Source: Acholoe squamosa
Taxonomy: Eukaryota > Annelida > Polychaeta > Phyllodocida > Polynoidae
Assembly (NCBI GenBank): GCA_949317995.1
Contig: OX439044.1
Location: 24,252,733 to 24,316,732 of the forward strand
DNA length: 64,000 nucleotides
Reading direction: 5' to 3'
Under the pieces are notes generated by a model. The model saw only the letters and a list, made by a program, of their open reading frames with translations. It had not been told where the DNA came from and ran no database searches. Below are positions 34,270 through 49,200 of the stretch, piece by piece; within the stretch, counting starts at the first letter, position 1, and every line of letters starts with the position of its first letter. The position numbers were made by a program, and so were the translations under genes.

Positions 34270-37200
34270 GTAAATATATTGCATGACTCACTTCAAATAT
34301 CATCAGAAGATACAAATGCCAACCGACTCTTTCAAAGTAAAAGTAAATATGCATCAGATAATGTACTGCTGTATCAATCGGATGAGTGTCAAACTTGCTA
34401 CTTCATTTCCTCAATCTTACTTGTCACTGGACACTGCCCTGGAACTGTCACTCACTCACTCAGTCTGTGACTGACAGTGCCAGTGAGTGCCACTCAAATT
34501 CGCAATCCATTACACACCTTAAGGTCTCGGACCACCAAAACATTTCTCACTATAATCTATTTAAGCTCAACCACCGATAAAACCTGCCTACAATGATTCA
34601 AATCGCCCAAAATGACCACAAATATTTAGATACATCTTTTATCATTTAATCTGAGATGAAAAATATAGGTTTTTCTCAAGAAATATTCAACCCAGGACCC
34701 TGAAATTCAGCACAGATTTCGTCAAGGTAGTCTCCTACATGAAATAACTGCTTTTTCTGTGCTTTGACCCCTAGATTTTACATGGGGTGTTGAAATATTA
34801 TGCAAAACTGACAAAATGTGCACTGAAAATAGAGATATTTTGACATTTTCCCTATTTTTCCTGGATTTATTCCTTATCCATTGCTGTTTTTATGTTATGT
34901 CCATATTCCCACATATCTTAGGAATGACTCTGTAAAATATTGTGATAAAAGCTTTAATATTTACTGTTCTATGACTTGAGCAAGGGCTTGAGATTAGACA
35001 ATGGAGCTGTACACCGTCTATCAGCAAGTAGGGCCTGAGTGTCCTTCAATCCTACATTCTGTCAAATATGCAGGCCATTAGGTCATAAAAGCCCAGAGAT
35101 GGAATTATCCAGTATTTTTGCCCACAAATCCTTGGATTGATCCATCCCTTTAACTCTAAAAATGTGGTAATGTGCATAGAAAGGCCTCGAAGTCAGAATC
35201 AATGAAGTCCGCAATAATACCAATAGCCCTACAGCCTGGATTTTCTCCATTTTCTGTACTTTTCATGCAAATTTCTACCTTTTTCAGCATTAATCTATCC
35301 AAACTAACCAAAACTAAGAAAAATGCTTTTTGAGTATTTCCAAGCTATTCTGGCTAACTGTCATATCACCACTTAAGGTCTCGGACCACCAAAACATTTC
35401 TCACTATAATCTATTATAGCTCAACCACCGATAAAACCCACCTACAATGATTCAAATCGCCCAAAACGACCACAAATCTTTAGATACATCTTTTATCCTT
35501 AATCTGAGATGAAAAAAAAATATAGGTTTGACCAATCCAGTTTTTTTTCTATTGGCCTGCATGTGTACCTATCTACATTTTGACCTATTCTGCACCTAAT
35601 AATTCAACAGTGCTCACTTTTTAATGCCACCCACCAGTGCCTTACCAAAGGGCCAGTGTGTCACAATTTATATTTTATGAATCAGTACAATTAAGTGATC
35701 TATTTGATGCCTTATAGCAAAGCTGGCAATAATTTCCACACACTAATATAGACCAATCAGGCGCCACCATCTCTGAACTGCCTACATTTACTGTATGATC
35801 ATCGTCACTGCGGACCTCTATGGTGGTCCGAGATCACCAGAGACATAAGTACATGCTGTGTATTTATATTTAGGGAAGAATCAAGATGTACCAGTTGTGA
35901 ATTAGTACCGTAATCTCCCGCGTAGAAGACGCGTTGCGCGTATAGGACGCACCCAAAACTCAGCAGAAGCATTTTCGCGTATAAGACACACCTCTTAGGG
36001 CTCAATTTTGTAAATTTAGTATTGTTCTATAGTAAAATTAACCCTCGTATAAGACGCATCCCCAACTTCAGTAGATCCTATAAGACGCACCAGGCATTTG
36101 TTTGGCGTAGAGGACGCGTCCTCTACGCGGGAGATTACGGTAATCTAGGCAATTTGAGTTTAAACTTTAGTTATGGCATGGTATTGTCTAAGCCTTAGGG
36201 AGTGGTCTTTTCAATAAGGGTAGTGGTAGGCATGGCAGGGGGTTAAAAAATGTTGTTCCAAAAATACAAAAACCAAATTTATCAATACTATAGGATGCTA
36301 GAAGTGTGAGTAATGTGCTTTAATTAGGATTTGATATGCTTTTGATAGCCAAATCCATCAATCTATAATGCTGCCAAGAACAGTCTTTTGACTGAAAATG
36401 GCCCTGAATCTGCCCAAGGAGGGGGTCCTGGTGATAATCCAAGAAAATGAAAAATTCATCCCACAGCTATCTGTTACCAGTTATATGGAAGCCTGACATT
36501 TTCCCTCTGTGTATCAGTTGGATTTATCATGCCTATAATTTTAATGCTGTTATGTTTTCCTTCTAGAAAAAATATTATATTATCCCATCATTGATTCATT
36601 TTAGATATTCTATGATGTTTTCATAATTTTGAAGACCAGGAAAGTGGACATAGCCAAAATTTCAGGGTCAACCTGGTTCTAAACCTTACTTTCCCACAGA
36701 CACTGCCATGCACAAATCAATGAACATTAGACTGATTTATAAATATAGAAAAATAATGACTTTTCATCACTTATATAGTGGTCAGGGAGTATCACTAATT
36801 TTGTCAAATTTTCAGCATAACCTATCTTTAAATCCCTGATATATATCATTGATAAATTATTTTTACTAAAATTATAGCCTGATACTAAAACTAGAGGTGT
36901 TAACGATGGTACCTTCATGTCTGAAATCCATATCGCACAAAAATACAATATACCCTGTAATTTTATGCAAGCACTACAAATTCGCTTAAGCATCCCTGGT
37001 GGATGGCGGACTGCCATCATTGATGGCACAAGTGTGGATGCAGACACCATCCCCAAAACCAGTCAATCTTCTACAACTATCTTCCAAAAATCTATATTGG
37101 ATTGCAAGATGTACTATATCCCCAAATTCATGTACCAGCCACATCAGGTGGTCGACCCTGTATCAGGACTTTGCTAACAATTGGGATAAATCGTTGAAAA

Positions 37201-40200
37201 TTTATTCCCTACCTTATAAGATCAGGGCTTTTGACAGGATTTTTGACCAAAACCGGCTTCTAAATTTCTCCTAAAGTCTACCCCCAGCTTATGACCGGGG
37301 TTTTTTACTATAGAATAAAGAGAAAATGGTAAAAATTTGACCCCAAAATATAGGATTTCCCTGAACTCACCCCCCGGCTTATGACTGGGGTTTTACGTTA
37401 TTTGATTTCGTAGACTTTGATAGTGCATGGCCTTATAGTCAAAATTCAGCTTATTTCTCCACTACCATTACGGCCTGCAAGGCTGTATTAAATTACAGTG
37501 CGAGATGTATTGGTGCCCGTACTCGGAATTCTCTATTCAAGATCATCGAGGTGTAATTGTTACCTGTAATATGGTCCTTATCTTTGTGATATTCAGGTTT
37601 AAAAAAGTAGGTCATCTGAAAGTTCAACTTAGACACCTAGTGCACTCAATGTATTTCTATGAGGGTGACATTTTGGGTGACAGGTTTTCCTGCCCTTTTC
37701 ACCATGATGGTGTTCTCATTGTTCATTATTAGGTGGGGGGAGGGGGAACTGAGGTGTTTCCAGCTAAGGGGCAATGGGAGATGAATATGACATACCATAG
37801 TATTTTCTTCTTGGTTGATTCCAATTTAAAAGTAGCAGTTTATAACTCCATATGATAGCATTATTCTGACACTCAATATGAAATGAATATAGTAATAGAT
37901 AAGATATATTGAAAGCAGACAGGCTTTCTGATACTTGGTCCACCTATGTTAAGATACCTCCTGTATCCCCCCTGATAAAATATGAGCCAGCTACAACTGC
38001 CTAGTTCACTCATAACTCACCAGAAGGCACCACCTCTATAGAACAGTGCTGATGTCACCAGCATCCTGTCACCTACTGTAGATCATTATTTAGCAGAGGT
38101 GTTTTTCATGAACAGGCATATTAACACTCATGAAGTTAAAGGGAAATGGGGTGGAGGGACAAGATGCAAGAAGTATTTCTTAGAATCAACAATAGACATG
38201 GGAGTCCCCTGTCTAAGGAAATAATCATGTACCTATGATCTCATAAAATTGCAGTGTGTGCAATTTAAATCAGATTCATACAAAAAAGGCTCCTTTCCGA
38301 GTTACCAGCGATAGCAATCGCTGCTGCATTCGTATAGTTTTCCCGCCTTTAAAAATATATGAATGGTGAGTGCTCCTTGTATAGGACCTGTACTGGCCTA
38401 GTCTGAGCTCCTGATACATACCGTAATCTCCCGCGTATAAGGCGCGTTTTATAGGCCAAACAAAATGCTGCTGGGTCTTATACATGGGAGGTAAATTGCC
38501 TTGAGTTTGGGGTGCGCCTTATAGGGGGGGTATTTTTACTATAGAACAGTACTAAATTAACAAAAATCTGCCCTTAGAGGTGCGCCTTATACATTATAAC
38601 AGACCTCCCTGAGTTGGGGGTGCGCCTTATAGGCGAGAGATTACGGTAGGTCAGCAATGACCTCACTTTCTGTTGTCAATAAAAGCTATTATCATTATGT
38701 TTTGTGAGAAGGAATTGGGGTGAGCTTACAGTCACATACCCCCGAGTACATGGTAGTGCAATGTCATGTCATTTATACTGCATCTACCTCCACCTGGCGA
38801 GGCCGACAAAGGGTCTGGCTTATGAGTTCACCATGAGGGGTCCAGTTCTTAAATCAATGGTGAATGCTATTTTATTAGGGATCAATTGACACCTACGGAG
38901 GAGGTCTAATCAAGATGATACTTGCCAAAACGCATCTGAGATTGAGAAAATGGCTAATGGCCCTCCAAGAATGATTCATTTGATATTTTAATGTGTATTA
39001 CTAATGTTGGGGATTACGACCTTACAGTCAGGGGCCTCGCCAGGTTGTGGTAGATTCAGTATACCGACTTAGATGGTTTGATTATCAGCCAATGAAATGA
39101 TCCCGTCTATTCACTGCGGTCCTGTCGGAGGGCAGTTGGTACCCATGATCTGATAGCTCTTATCAGTGGTAACCGCTGGTAATCAGCTTCAGTAATGACC
39201 ACGCCCATAGGACAATCCGCTACCTTGGTATACACCAAGTGTTCATTATTGGCTCAGAGTCATAGCCGCCGGTTCTCGGCGACAATTTCCAAAATTTGGA
39301 CTTAAAATTTTGATGCTACATTTTCAATAAAAGATTGCCAACAACCATCTTCTAAAAATTGGGAAAATACAAAGAATAGTGTTGTATAATATTAATATTC
39401 TCAATGTTACATGTCACAAATGTCTGTATGGACACATTACCAATCACCTTACCAAAGAGCTTCTTTTTTGCCAGTTTTCAAACTTTTGTGTTCCCCACAG
39501 AGTTCTACTCTGTGGGGAAGGGCAATATCAATTCCTGTTTGATTCCTATATGAGCAATCTACATTGGCACTAAACCATCTGAAATGAAGCCTTTCTTTTG
39601 GGTATACTGCCCTACCTTTAACTCCTCTCAATTCCTATTTAATTCCTATGTGACCATGTCAGGTTGACTAACTTCTGTAGGATGTTTATTGGCCACTCCT
39701 TGTCATAGTATTCCCAAATGACTTGACCATTGATATTTTTACATAGGGAAACGCTTGCAAATGTTATCACTATGATAAAGAGAACGCTAACAGATGTTTT
39801 CACAATATTTTGGGAATTGAGATTTCAACAATCACACTAAATTATGTGTTTTACTAATTTGTAGGATAAGATGGAAGATCTCATCCAACAACATCACAGG
39901 TTTGCCATACGGCAGCGGCGTCGGCATGGTGGTGGGCGAAACATCCATGACCTCCATGAAGTTAATCACATTGATGTTGGGCGCCGTGAGGTCAGATGTG
40001 AGCGCATTCTTATAGACGGTGACACACTCAGGTGAGGACCTCTTATCCCTCTCACATAAACAGATCTCATTGAGAAGCTCATAATGTGACCTTTTCCTGA
40101 CTCATTTTTATGAGCATCTCATATACAAATGTTATGTTTACTGCCATTTAGTATATTTGCCTTTTAAGTATCTGTATATAATAATCAAACGTTTAGTATC

Positions 40201-43200
40201 ATTTAGATCTATGACAGTAGAAGAGAATTCGACCATCGTAGTGATCACTACTGTTTATAGTGTACGGTTTTTGTGGTAGATCAACAGAAAGCCCATGGAA
40301 ATTCGGTACTTTTCGTTTCATTTTGTAATCGACCCATGTTGAAAATTCAAAACAAACAGGACTGATTAAAAAAAAGTTATGGAGGAATCATTTGTCATCA
40401 CATCATGAAAATGATTTATGGCCAATCGAACAGTAAGACAAGCACTATAAAGTGCGCTTTGAACTTTCAAATCTCACATTCCGGTGGAAATTGGCTATCT
40501 TTCATTATGATAACCTATGAGCGTTATTGAATATTTGGAAAATGATGATGAATTTGAAAAGATTTTTATTTAGTAAGTAGCGGTACATATTTATTGTGCA
40601 AAACTTCTGTACATTTTGAAATTTCCCAGTTCAACCTTCGATCAACAAACGCTTTTCACTATGAATATTTCATATACCGTATTCGTTCTAATAAGCGCAC
40701 ATGTACGGAAAATTAATTGTTAGGTGCTCAAAAATAATTCTAATAAGCGCACCCCCAAGAGCCTAAGATCGTTGTTTTTGCCCTAAAAATCCTTATTTTT
40801 ACACTTCATTTGACTGATTTTACACCAAGGTGGGACCCAGAAAGGAGGGGTGTGCGCTTATTAGAGCATGTGCGCTTATTAGAATGAATACGGTACTTAT
40901 AGAATAAAAGGCTACTGTTTGCTATAAATGTCAGTTTAATTGGGCCACCTTTATTTCTGCGAAATAATCCGGAATGCCGTTTTAGTTAACTAGCTTAAAC
41001 ATATTTATAGGTTTTCCTTCATGATATTATAGAATTAATGATCACCATAACACATTTCATGAAAGAGTATCACCAGTACATTAAAATCTTATCAAATTTA
41101 ATCTGTTATTTAGTTACGCCTCCGAGGACGATGGTCGCGTGGGGTTGTACATTGCGGCACAACCCCTGACGCCAGAGAATAACTACTATGAAGTGGAAAT
41201 ACTAGATGTTGGATACTTGGGTGCTATTGGTGAGGCTTCATCTTAAAAAACCTACTGAGTTACTGTATGATTTATATAATAACAACAGAACAGCTTGTAC
41301 CGGTACTGGCGGTAGTAACCTTTATTGACTTGTATTTAGTCCCCGACCCACCTTCCTCTGCCAAGGCCCATACCCTTCTGCGAGGTCATACATTATACCA
41401 AATATCGGGATGGAAGTCTTTGAGGGTTTTGGTGATTTTATGAAAGATGAGGTCCGATGTCTAGGCCGGGTGCGCCTGTTGGCAGGGCTTTACTGCAGCA
41501 TTTAGTGTTTCTTAATACAGTTTATGGTAAAGCATCAATCATTCCTGGTCAAGGAAAATGTTTTTGATCAGGAAATTTAGAGAAAGCCCCATTATGACTT
41601 TTTTTTAGCATAAGTTACTTTGAATATGATATTGATTGATTGACTATTCCTTTATAATTATTTAGTCTGTAGATTAAAATTGTATGAGTATGAGCAATAG
41701 TGGATGTAATTGTACATTAACTACGCTGGTCCTCTGCGGTATGTATAACTCTTTATGTAGTGGGAGAGAAGCGGGAGCGGAATTCAGGGGTAGGTTTCCA
41801 GCCTATACATTAACAGGCGTCTGCTTAGATTAAAGCTAGCGGTGTTCCCGTCTACCAGAGGACATCGCTGTTCCCGTCTATTAGCTTTCTCATCAGTCCC
41901 AACTTACCATATTCTCCCACGTAAAAGATGCGCTGCGCGTATAGGACGCACCCCAGAGGCATTTTTGCGTATAAGACGCACATTTTAAGGCTGAAATTTG
42001 TAAGATTAGTACATTTCTATAGTAAAAGTACCCCTCGTATAAGACGCACACCCAACTTAAAAAAATCCTATAAGACGCACCAGGCATTTGTTTGGCGTAG
42101 AGGGCGCGTCTTATACTTGGGAGATTACGGTAAATGTGTATTTTCTCTCTACATGACTTAGATTTCTTGGTCACTGGTGTCCTGTTCTTTACTATTTATC
42201 GGTCCTAGATAACTTCATCAAGAACCTTTGTGACCCAATCATTTAAAAAATACATTAAGCTAATTTTTGATGCAGAATTCAATGGTCTTATTTAAAATGC
42301 ACCATTTTTGGTTGAAATGGCCCATATTTGGATGGTAAAATGAACATTTTTCATGAGAAATCAGCTCATATGCCTGTTCCTGGTTGCCATGGCAACCATT
42401 CTAATAATCAAAATGTACAGATTTTTATGCTAATTTTCGGGGAAACTCACCAAAAACCCAAAACTGAAAACAGAAACGGAAAATTCTTTCTAGATCAAAA
42501 TCTATGATAAAAATCACCATATTGTTATGTATTTTTTATGAAAAAGGGTGATATATTGTGTTTTTAGACATTATGGTTTATAATGTATTTAGAGATTAAT
42601 CAGCAATTTCAGATATGAATAACGACTTATGTTCAAGCAGGGGTTCTGACATATTAAAGGCCACACCAAAAAAATAAGTTGGTCTACAGATTTCCCTCTC
42701 CATATTTTCGGAAATACAAATTTTTTTTCTTTGGAAAAAATCTCATCTATGGATTTCACTTTCTTCACTTTCTACAAGTTTTCTCTTTGTGATGTTTGGC
42801 AAAAAAAAATTAAAATAAAATTTTTTCGCTCGCCTCACTTTTCCAGCAAGGAATCCATTGGACGCCAAAAAATTCTTAAAAAAAAAAAAAGATTTCGCTC
42901 GCTCGCACCATTTTTTTTTTTCAAAACCAAAATCCGTAGACCAACTTATTTTTTTGGTGTGGCCTAACTACTAGGAATATTTAAGCCAATGATGTCTCAT
43001 TTTAAAGATCTTGAGATGAACTTTGATAATGAATTTCCCTGCAGAGGGGTGTTCTTGCTTGACTGGTCACATTTAGTAGATACCGGTAGCAGTGTCTGCA
43101 CTGTCCTGCATTATTATTTATACCATAGTACATGTAAATGAGCAGAGGGGGACACAAGAGACACAGATGAATGTACAAACCTGAGGCGCCATCTTATGTT

Positions 43201-46200
43201 AGAAATAGGTACTCGATACATACAAAGAATAAGAATAGCATGTAATGACTCCGAAGAGTTATCTTGTAATTACCTCCAAGCAAAAAGGAAGATTTTCGGA
43301 TGAAAGGATCGTGGCAGCTTTTAGAATCCAGGGAACAGAGGGTAAAGCTAAGGTCTTATAATAAATGTAGATTTACAGGCTAGAATCCTAAATACAATGT
43401 CAGAAATTTCAGTTTGACAAAATTGAAAAGGACACTTTTGTCCAAAAATAAGGTCAATAGTTAAAAAAATTACATATTCTCTCTTCACACCATAGATACA
43501 GTGTATTATTTTGATTGGTCTTGTAGGAATAGGCCTCGTGCCCCACCGCTATCCACTTGACCGGCAGCCCGGTTGGAACGCAGAGTCAGTAGGGTACCTG
43601 GCTGATGACGGCAAGTAAGTGGCTATTTACAATTTCTCATTTACCATAACGGCTGACATTTAGTGATGACAGATGTTAGAGATGGGCTAGTGTACTTGCT
43701 TGCAGGAGTTCAACGTTTATAGATTTACATGTGTCAGGTATGCATTGAGTCAGAAAGGGGAGGATGGATGCTGCAAGGATACTTATTGGATGCTATGTAT
43801 ATTGCTTCTAACTAGGTGCAAGATGTGCCATGGATGTTTAAGAGGATTCAGGAACAACTTTGAGGATCCAGCATGGATGTTTTATTGTCTTGTTATGATA
43901 CAAGGATGGGTTGCAACAGAGGGAGCGGTGTGTCTGCACCTTTTCTAACGTTACTACAAAGTGTCAAGGTTGACTTTTTGCATCCACTATATGAACCATG
44001 GCAACCAATGTGCTGTCCAGTGAGGGGGTAGCGTCTTCTGGGAGAGTGTCTCCCTTTTTATGATTTTCCAAGTGGAAATTGTAGGGGGTGGAGTTTTACA
44101 GATTAATGATTTTTTGTAGTATGGTTTCAAACTGAGTGTCTCTCGTCAGGCGTGATAGGCTAATAATAAAACCACAATTAAATTTCTGGCGATTATTATT
44201 CTAAAACGTTTCAGGTGACAAAACTTTGGTGCCTTGCAGCTGGTGTCTGGGCAGCCGGTGTCTATATATGTACAGGGCAGAGCGTATACAGGGGCGTAGG
44301 AAAAGGGGGAGCCCTCCAATAATGAAGAGGTTCCCTATATAAGCCTATATAAAAATATAGCGGGCCCCCCAACCGAGACCCCTGGGCCCCCCAATAAAAA
44401 TTTGCTTCCTACGCCCCTGGTATATAAAATGCTAGTGGTCTGCCATACGATTCCTACACATCTCTTTGTCTTCGGTAACCCTGTCTGAGTGAGGCTGTTG
44501 TTTGTCTGGCTCAGTCTATGAGATCAGGCAAATAAAGGAACATTTGATATCCTTTGATCAGAGTTAGGGATATGCCCTGGTGTTTTTGACAAGCAGCATT
44601 CTAAATACCTATCCAGTGCGAGTTGAAAGCTCTAACCTTGTGAAAATGTCTTTACCCTGAAAAGGTCCCTCCAGACCTAAAACTACCCCAAAGAAATCAA
44701 GTTATCAATCAATCAGCAACGATGTAAGATGTATGTAAGATGAATGCAGGAAATATTCAGGATGGCTGTGGCATGGATTTGGTGTGAATATGGCATGGAT
44801 ACAGGATCAATGAGTGTAGTAGGGCATATGATTACCTAGGATAGTGTGGCTACATAGATAGAACTAAACGACCGTGGTGTACGAGGTGGCCGATCCAGCC
44901 ACCGAGGACACCAGGGGAGTTTAGTTCTATATTTATTTTATGTTTTTAGAGTGTCTAATTAACTGAAAATTAGCAAAATCCGTTACCGTAGTCCCCCGTA
45001 CGAGCGGCGGTCTGCCATTTTGAATGTTTACATGCACCCAGAACGAGGCTGCAGTGGTGGATCAGCCGCTGTGATGGATCGACACACGTTACGCCACTGG
45101 GGGTGTGGCGATCGACCGCGCAATGCTATCTCTACGGGAAGAAGTTATTCACATAAAATAAAGCATAGATGTACTGTAGGATGGATGTAACAAAGATTCA
45201 GGGTCGATGAACCAGGCATGCAGCAGAGATGCCGTAAGGACATAAGATGGAGACATAAGTAAGGCGGTAGGATGGATGGCATATGGATGTAGCGTGGATG
45301 TGGCTTGGATACAGGATTGATGGATGGAGGATGGATTTGGTCAAGCTGCAGGATTGATGTCATATGGATGTAGCAATGATGTAATTATGATCTATGTTGC
45401 AAGGGTGCTACATAATTGCATCATGGTGTACAAGACTGTGGGATGGATCATGATGGCGTTACTGTTGGATGACTTGGATGACATAGCATGTATATGACAT
45501 TGGTACAGGATTGATGAATATAATATTTTCGACAAGGCTAGGATTGAACAGGAAAAAAAAAAAGGATTGATGAATGTGGATAGGATGCAGGATCAGTGCA
45601 GTAAGATTGCTGCATGGATGCATGTTTCTCTCAATCAAAGGTTTGAATGAGTTCTAGTGTATGACTCGTAAACTCAGGGCTCATATAGTGGCCACTAGTT
45701 CCCTTCATCCGCCACCATATCCCCAGACACTAATCGATAAACATGTAGTTACACCTCGGGAATAACACCCTATCCCCACACACATTCACACCCACCATTA
45801 GTATCCTGCCCTGGGATAAAAATATGCTGCTTAAAAAATGAATGGACCGGACTTCTAATATTATCCAGATAGCTGTGTTTAGCAATGGCATGGCTGGTTA
45901 TCACCCAGCAGTAAATATGAAAGGGAATATTTTAACTGTCTCCCCACATCAACCCCAGTATAAGGTTTCAGGCCAGGAAACAGAATGAAATTGAAAAGAA
46001 ATACATGTACTTTACTCAGTTGTACGTTTGTTTTGAACACCGCAAGAGCTTGTTGACAGTTGAGACAGTGGTGTTTTGATGCCGGTGAGTTTCACTTTCA
46101 ATAATGTAATAAAATCAATAATTAATCACATTGAAGAAAGATGAACTGATGAAGCATTAAAAGAAATTAATCCAGGGTGTGAGGAGAAGAAAATGTACCG

Positions 46201-49200
46201 GATGTAAACAATTCTGATTACTATAATGCCCGTGTATAAGGCATGAGGATGGACCCCTGCTGCGCCTGATAGAAATAGCCGGAGTTAGGGGTGCACCTTA
46301 TTGGTCTGGACGAAAAGCAGACATTTGTTTACAGGGGGCGCCACCACCCACCTAAGGCAGACATACTTTGGAGGTGAATAACACCACTGCTTGCGCATTG
46401 GCAGACTATGCTGCGCATGATGGGGGTACACGAAATACCATTTTCCTCTCAAAGTACTTCATCAAATTATTTGAGACTTGCATCGAGTAACCTACAGATA
46501 TGAACTGACATTTTGTGTGAATATGAAGTTAATTCCCTTGGTAGATTTTGATAGAGTGAGTTTTGAAATCATTACTCCATTACACTTTTCATCTGCCAGT
46601 CCCGCACAGCCCACACCCCCAACTTTCCGAAAAAATTAATGGCAGTTCTTCTCATAATACCTTCACTAAACTTTCAGCGAGTCATAATCCATAAGTAAAT
46701 TAATTGTGTACAAAGTTTGAAAACATTCTGACCAGCAGAAGTATCAAAAATTCTGATTTAAGCCAACGGTTAGTGCCCGCCTTGCAGCCCCTCTATGGGG
46801 TCCCTGCACGAGTATTCACCTCCTTTAAATGGAGGTGCTACCAGTTGCAACGTGATGTAGACAACTTTTCCATACATTAGCTTGGTTTTCGTCTGTACCA
46901 ATAGGCGAGGATATTTCTGTGAGTGCGTATTGTTTAGGTTGCTGTGGAGTTGTTATGTTGTAAGCACGCACAGTTTATGAGTTAGAGGTCCTCGAAGTTT
47001 TTGTTTTGGCTCTATCTAAGTCATTATGTAATATTTTGGATTAATTCTTTTCCTATAGTGTCCTGTGGGGGTAATTCTTAGTGGATCCTTAAATTCAGCA
47101 TTAAAGACGGGTATTTTCATGTTTTTTTTGGGGGCAAATTTGCAGCAGAATTTCTTCCTTGCACCCTTTATCGCCATACTTTTGCCATTTACTCTATAGT
47201 TAAATCATGTCTGCTTTTTCTTTCCACTCTAGGGCTTTTAATTGGCCGAGAGACTTGTCTCCTCGGCCATATGTACATCATGTAGAAGGGGGACAGCAGG
47301 TCATGTCAAAAACAGCCAAAAGCCCTCTACTATAGATCAGCTACTGAAATCAGTCAACCATGACGAAGACTGTGGTGTACCAGTGTACCAGTACCAGTGT
47401 ACCAGTGAATTGCTATTATTCCAGGTCATTCTGGGACAGGCTGATAGCTTCCACACCCACTCTAGGCACCTCTAAGTACCTGTAGTCAATTGCTATTGTC
47501 CCAGGTCATCCAACAGCACCACAGCTCTGTCCCCTAGAGTCTCTGAGTGTTTGTTCAATCACTTCATAATTAGATGTCTCTACTACGATCTCTCGGCCAT
47601 TACATCTGTGATGTACAATTCAGTCTTAATAATGTCCTCAACCAAGCGTGATCTCGTTCTTATTTCCCAGTTATATCCACCTAATACATGTGAGTTGAAT
47701 ATTGGTTCTGTAGGGGACAACCATAGGTTTTGAAAAATTACATCATTTAATGTGCTTTTGAAGACTGTTAAAATGGATATCCTCGAGGTTTGGTTTTAGC
47801 AATTATGTATCCTTTTCCCTTGGCATAGTAATCCAAAAGTGTATGGTCGTATTTACTCAAGTAGGTTCGATAAGTTCAAGTAGTTAGCCATCATCAATTG
47901 GTTGAGTAGGGTCGTCCAGTGCAACTTAAAAACACTCAAGCAAGTACAGGTGTCCTCAGGTACATATGTCCTCAGGTTCACAGGCTGGTGTTTAGTGGTC
48001 AGGCCCTAGTACTCCCCTCTGTTGGAACGCGTAACTCTGATGCTTCTAGGATTTTACAGGCTTGTCCCAAGACGAACACTCTATTACATGATCCAGTTTA
48101 TCAAGCTCATTCACAGTGGAATGCCCTTGACCCCACCCTAAGGTGGATAGTTCCTAATGAAGTATTCAAAAAGCAAATCAAGGACAAATTGGTCAAATAT
48201 TTTTACGAGCAATGGACAAATGACTCATGGTCTCTCTTATATCAGGGCAGGAGTATCCTGACTGCTGCGCCTTAGCCTGACGATACTGTCTTGACTTAGC
48301 CCTTGTACCACCTGACATCTACTGATTACACATGATATAGTTTACGAAGTGCTTTATTGATCATGAAACTAAATCACCCTGTCTGTCCATGTCCATTGTA
48401 CCAACCCGTAATTGTATGTCTCATCTGTCCTCTCTATTATTGTTGTTGTTATTGTTGTAATACTGTTGTTCTTGTTAAGATAAGGTAGCGCCTTTAAGGC
48501 TAACTTGTAGCAGGACTGTAGACTGGCAGAGTATGTGAGTGTAACTCCTAAATGACATTGAGATACATATCCCTGCTAATATCTCCCAGGTAGAGCATAC
48601 AGGAAGATCTCCGGAACGGCGACTCTGTACCTTTTTTCCTGGAAATAAAATGATTAAAAACTTGAAACTTGTACATGTGTCTTCAGGCATACATGAGGTA
48701 GTGGTGGTAGGGGGGGGAGGGGAGTCTCTAGTTGTCCAATAAATGAACCACTATTATGCCACTATGTAGTTAATACACTACCATAAGAGGTGAAGTGAGG
48801 TATTTGGTCAGGAAATCGTTCTTTGCCTTTGTAGCTAAAGTAACAGAATCAATTATTAGGAGTCCAAAGTGGCATGGCATTAGGACCATAAACAATTATG
48901 CCATTGCAATATTAGGAAGCCAGTCACATAGCATTGCTATATTTGGAGGAGTTACTGCATCCAGTAGATGCACAGGGCATCTATAGTGCCGCTAATATGT
49001 GTTGGAGGGTACAGAATAGTTCTATTGTTCTGTAGTTCTATTGTTCTATGATTGAGTTCTATACTTCTATTGTTCCAAAATTATAATTTCATTTTTTTTG
49101 TGTGTGTATTAAATCCCTTCTGCTAATAAAACTTTAGCTTATAATGATGGACATACGCACTCACAGTTTTGATATATACACATATAGTAGCATGGACTGC

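Noticed and set aside
36727-37274. Overlapping frames on both strands, 86-109 codons
   Set aside because: No recognised motif, frames conflict, and the region sits within SPRYD3 intron 1 next to MITE-like relics.
41893-42174. Opposing open frames with repeated RRxYKT and SYKTHP-like peptides, also at 3783, 32153, 53748 and 54235
   Set aside because: They are translations of family A MITEs; the similarity between them is from the shared DNA repeat.
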